Shown: positions 3,877 to 5,455 of the stretch, piece after piece
How the letters are laid out: each line of letters starts with the position of its first letter
Numbering within the stretch: the stretch's first letter is position 1
Source: Bifidobacterium breve
GTDB lineage: Bacteria > Actinomycetota > Actinomycetes > Mycobacteriales > Mycobacteriaceae
DNA: 5,455 nt
Direction of reading: 5' to 3'
Assembly (NCBI GenBank): GCA_943331415.1
Contig: CALQLM010000116.1
Coordinates: forward strand, 1 to 5,455
The notes under the pieces: model-generated
What the model was told of the DNA's origin: nothing
Databases searched by the model: none
Seen by the model: only the letters and a program-made list of their open reading frames with translations
Position numbers and translations under genes: made by a program

Positions 3877-5199
3877 GTGGCTGTTGAACGGCTTCGGTGC
3901 CTGGTGACCGGCGCCACGGGTTATATCGGCGGGCGTCTGGTGCCCCGGCTTCTGGACAGCGGGTTCGCGGTTCGTGCCCTGGCCCGCACACCCGACAAGC
4001 TGGCGACTGTCCCGTGGCGAGACCGTATCGAGGTCGCCCGCGGTGACCTCAACGACCCGGCCTCACTCGAGGCGGCTTTCGACGACGTCGACGTCGTGTA
4101 CTACCTCGTCCACTCGATGGGGTTCTCCAAGGACTTCGCCACCGAGGAGCGTCGCGCGGCCGAGAACGTCGTCAACGCCGCCCGCAAGGCCGGGGTGCGG
4201 CGCATCATCTATCTCAGCGGCCTGCACCCCGCGGGTATGGAGCTGTCCAAGCATCTGTCGTCGCGCACCACCGTCGGCGATATCCTCATCGCCTCGGGGA
4301 TCGAGACCATCGTGCTTCAGGCCGGAGTCGTCGTCGGCTCAGGTTCGGCGTCCTTTGAAATGGTTCGCCATCTCACCGACCGGTTGCCGGTGATGACCAC
4401 CCCGAAATGGGTGCACAACAAGATCCAGCCGATCGCGATCCGCGATGTGCTCTATTACCTGGTTGCGGCGGCCACCTGCCCGGTTCCGAAATCCCGGGAA
4501 TGGGACATCGGCGGACCCGACGTCCTCGAGTACGGCGACATGATGCAGATCTACGCCCAGGTCGCCGGACTGCGGCCACGCCGCATCCTGGTGCTGCCGG
4601 TGCTCACCCCGCGCATCGCCTCGCTCTGGGTGGGACTGGTCACGCCGATCCCCACCGGTCTGGCCCGGCCGCTGGTGGAGTCGCTGCACTGCGATGCGGT
4701 GATGGACAACCACGACATCGATACGATCATCCCGCCGCCGGAGGCAGGTCTCACGCCCTACAAGCGCTCGGTGTCGCTGGCACTGGAACGGATCGCCCGC
4801 GGCGATGTGGAGACCACCTGGAACACCGGAACCGCCGCGAACCTGCCCAGTGATCCGGAGTGGGCCGGCGAGGTGGTGTTCACCGATACCCGCGCCCGGC
4901 ACACGTCGGTCAGTCCCGAGCAATTGTGGAAGGCCGTCGAGCGCAGCATCCCGGCACATTGGCGGGTCGAGGAACGTGAACCCGGGCGGGTTCTGAAGTT
5001 ACGCGCCGAACGACGCGGCCCCGGCGACCGCTGGTTGGAGATGCGCGTCACGCCTGAGGGCAACGGAAGCCGCTATGAACAGCAGGCGATCTTCTACCCG
5101 CGCGGATTGCTGGGCAGGATGTACTGGTTCGCCGGACGGCCGCTAGAGGCCATGGCGCTGGATCGTCGGGTGCGACGAATCACCTCAGCGGTGAGCTGA
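3877..5199 (+). CDS. YbjT-like SDR-family NAD(P)-binding protein with C-terminal DUF2867 region
   Basis: A 440-residue protein like E. coli YbjT; the substrate is unknown. The N-terminal Rossmann fold is an atypical/extended SDR type: TGATGYIGG (residues 11–19) binds the dinucleotide, GDLND (57–61) follows, then YYLVHSMG (75–82) and IIYLSGLHP (110–118). The family segments LSSRTTVGDIL (127–137), VVGSGSASFEMVRHLTDRLP (152–171) and KIQPIAIRDVLYYL (182–195) are well kept. The hydrophobic stretch 237–259 (ILVLPVLTP…VGLVTPIP) is typical of the family. The C terminus has DUF2867 landmarks WRVEEREPGR (362–371) and FYPRGLLGRMYW (406–417), but a stretch of roughly 45 residues that I expect between VERSIPAH and WRVEE is missing. 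It opposes both neighbouring purine genes and sits between purF and purM. The GTG start is supported by its ribosome site and by the Rossmann spacing. Confidence 0.9.
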   Translation: MAVERLRCLVTGATGYIGGRLVPRLLDSGFAVRALARTPDKLATVPWRDRIEVARGDLNDPASLEAAFDDVDVVYYLVHSMGFSKDFATEERRAAENVVNAARKAGVRRIIYLSGLHPAGMELSKHLSSRTTVGDILIASGIETIVLQAGVVVGSGSASFEMVRHLTDRLPVMTTPKWVHNKIQPIAIRDVLYYLVAAATCPVPKSREWDIGGPDVLEYGDMMQIYAQVAGLRPRRILVLPVLTPRIASLWVGLVTPIPTGLARPLVESLHCDAVMDNHDIDTIIPPPEAGLTPYKRSVSLALERIARGDVETTWNTGTAANLPSDPEWAGEVVFTDTRARHTSVSPEQLWKAVERSIPAHWRVEEREPGRVLKLRAERRGPGDRWLEMRVTPEGNGSRYEQQAIFYPRGLLGRMYWFAGRPLEAMALDRRVRRITSAVS

Positions 5200-5228
5200 G
5201 CCCCGGCACATTTCAGGGCCGGCTCAGC
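5195..5228. terminator. Hairpin at the SDR / purF convergent junction
   Basis: GCTGAGCC (5195–5202) pairs with GGCTCAGC (5221–5228), and the stem continues as GGC (5205–5207) with GCC (5218–5220) after a two-base CC bulge; the loop is 10 bases. It spans the stops of both genes (SDR 5197–5199, purF 5215–5213). There is no T tract, but a strong stem at a convergent junction suits a bidirectional terminator. Confidence 0.45.
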
Positions 5229-5455
5229 GCCGAGACGTTGTCATTATCGGCCTGGACGGCGGCCAGCATGTTCTCCACCACGTTCTTGCCGAGCGCGGTC
5301 GCGCCGGGCAACTCGATCGGATAGTTGCCGTCGAAGCAGGCGCAGCACAACCGGCTGGCCGGCTGCTCGGTTGCCGCGATCATGGCCTGCTGGGAGATGT
5401 AGACCAGACTGTCGGCACCGATGGCCTGGCGGACGGCCTCCAGCATTTCGCCATC
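5213..5455 (-). CDS. purF: Amidophosphoribosyltransferase (partial, C-terminal 80 residues)
   Basis: C-terminal end of glutamine PRPP amidotransferase, which makes phosphoribosylamine from PRPP and glutamine in the first committed step of purine synthesis. Recognised from LVYISQQAMIAAT, then RLCCACFDGNYPIELP, then ATALGKNVVE. The Cys-Cys-Ala-Cys segment supplies the Cys-x-x-Cys pair known to bind the 4Fe-4S cluster in the Bacillus-type enzymes, so this should be an Fe-S form. The N-terminal glutaminase domain, PRPP loop and start lie outside the window. It ends at TGA 5215–5213, 13 bp from the stop of the convergent SDR gene. In the mycobacterial order I remember, purM follows purF directly; here two other genes intervene. 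Confidence 0.93.
   Translation of the reverse strand, partial: DGEMLEAVRQAIGADSLVYISQQAMIAATEQPASRLCCACFDGNYPIELPGATALGKNVVENMLAAVQADNDNVSALSRP

Overview
This is a high-GC window with GTG starts, weak −35 boxes and several possible leaderless starts. These traits, the protein families and the gene order point to an actinobacterium of the Mycobacteriales, most likely Mycobacterium/Mycolicibacterium. From memory, the set pabC-like / ygfZ-like / DUF3073 / purM / purF matches Rv0812–Rv0811c–Rv0810c–purM–purF of M. tuberculosis, read here in the opposite direction. No tRNA, rRNA, CRISPR array or transposase was seen.

Layout. (1) 1–299, minus: 5' part of a fold-type IV PLP enzyme (aminodeoxychorismate lyase / D-amino-acid transaminase type). 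(2) 300–337: a very short divergent promoter region. (3) 338–1438, plus: YgfZ-family folate-binding protein, followed by an overlapping 31-codon ORF of doubtful status and a strong hairpin (1532–1559). (4) 1583–1756, plus: the 57-aa DUF3073 protein. (5) 1794–2894, minus: purM (AIR synthetase), with an 18-bp tandem repeat inside its 3' coding end. (6) 2930–3547, minus: a DUF2461 (TIGR02453) protein. (7) 3548–3876: a 329-bp gap with inverted and direct repeats and only tiny ORFs. (8) 3877–5199, plus: a YbjT-like NAD(P)-binding SDR protein with a C-terminal DUF2867 region. (9) 5213–5455, minus: the last 80 residues of purF, convergent with the SDR gene across a hairpin.

How the genes fit together. 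PurF performs the first step and PurM the fifth step of de novo purine synthesis. PabC makes the p-aminobenzoate moiety of folate, and YgfZ is a tetrahydrofolate-binding protein that helps maintain Fe-S enzymes; PurF itself shows the Cys-x-x-Cys of its Fe-S cluster. The locus therefore has a purine / folate / one-carbon theme. Unlike the purF–purM pair I remember from M. tuberculosis, purF and purM here are separated by about 2.3 kb carrying two other genes, one on the opposite strand, and purM has a promoter-like sequence of its own.

No obviously new system is present. The points most worth a second look are the in-frame minisatellite in purM, an apparent internal deletion in the DUF2867 region, the 38-bp divergent promoter region with a probable leaderless ygfZ start, and the structured leader/terminator before DUF3073.
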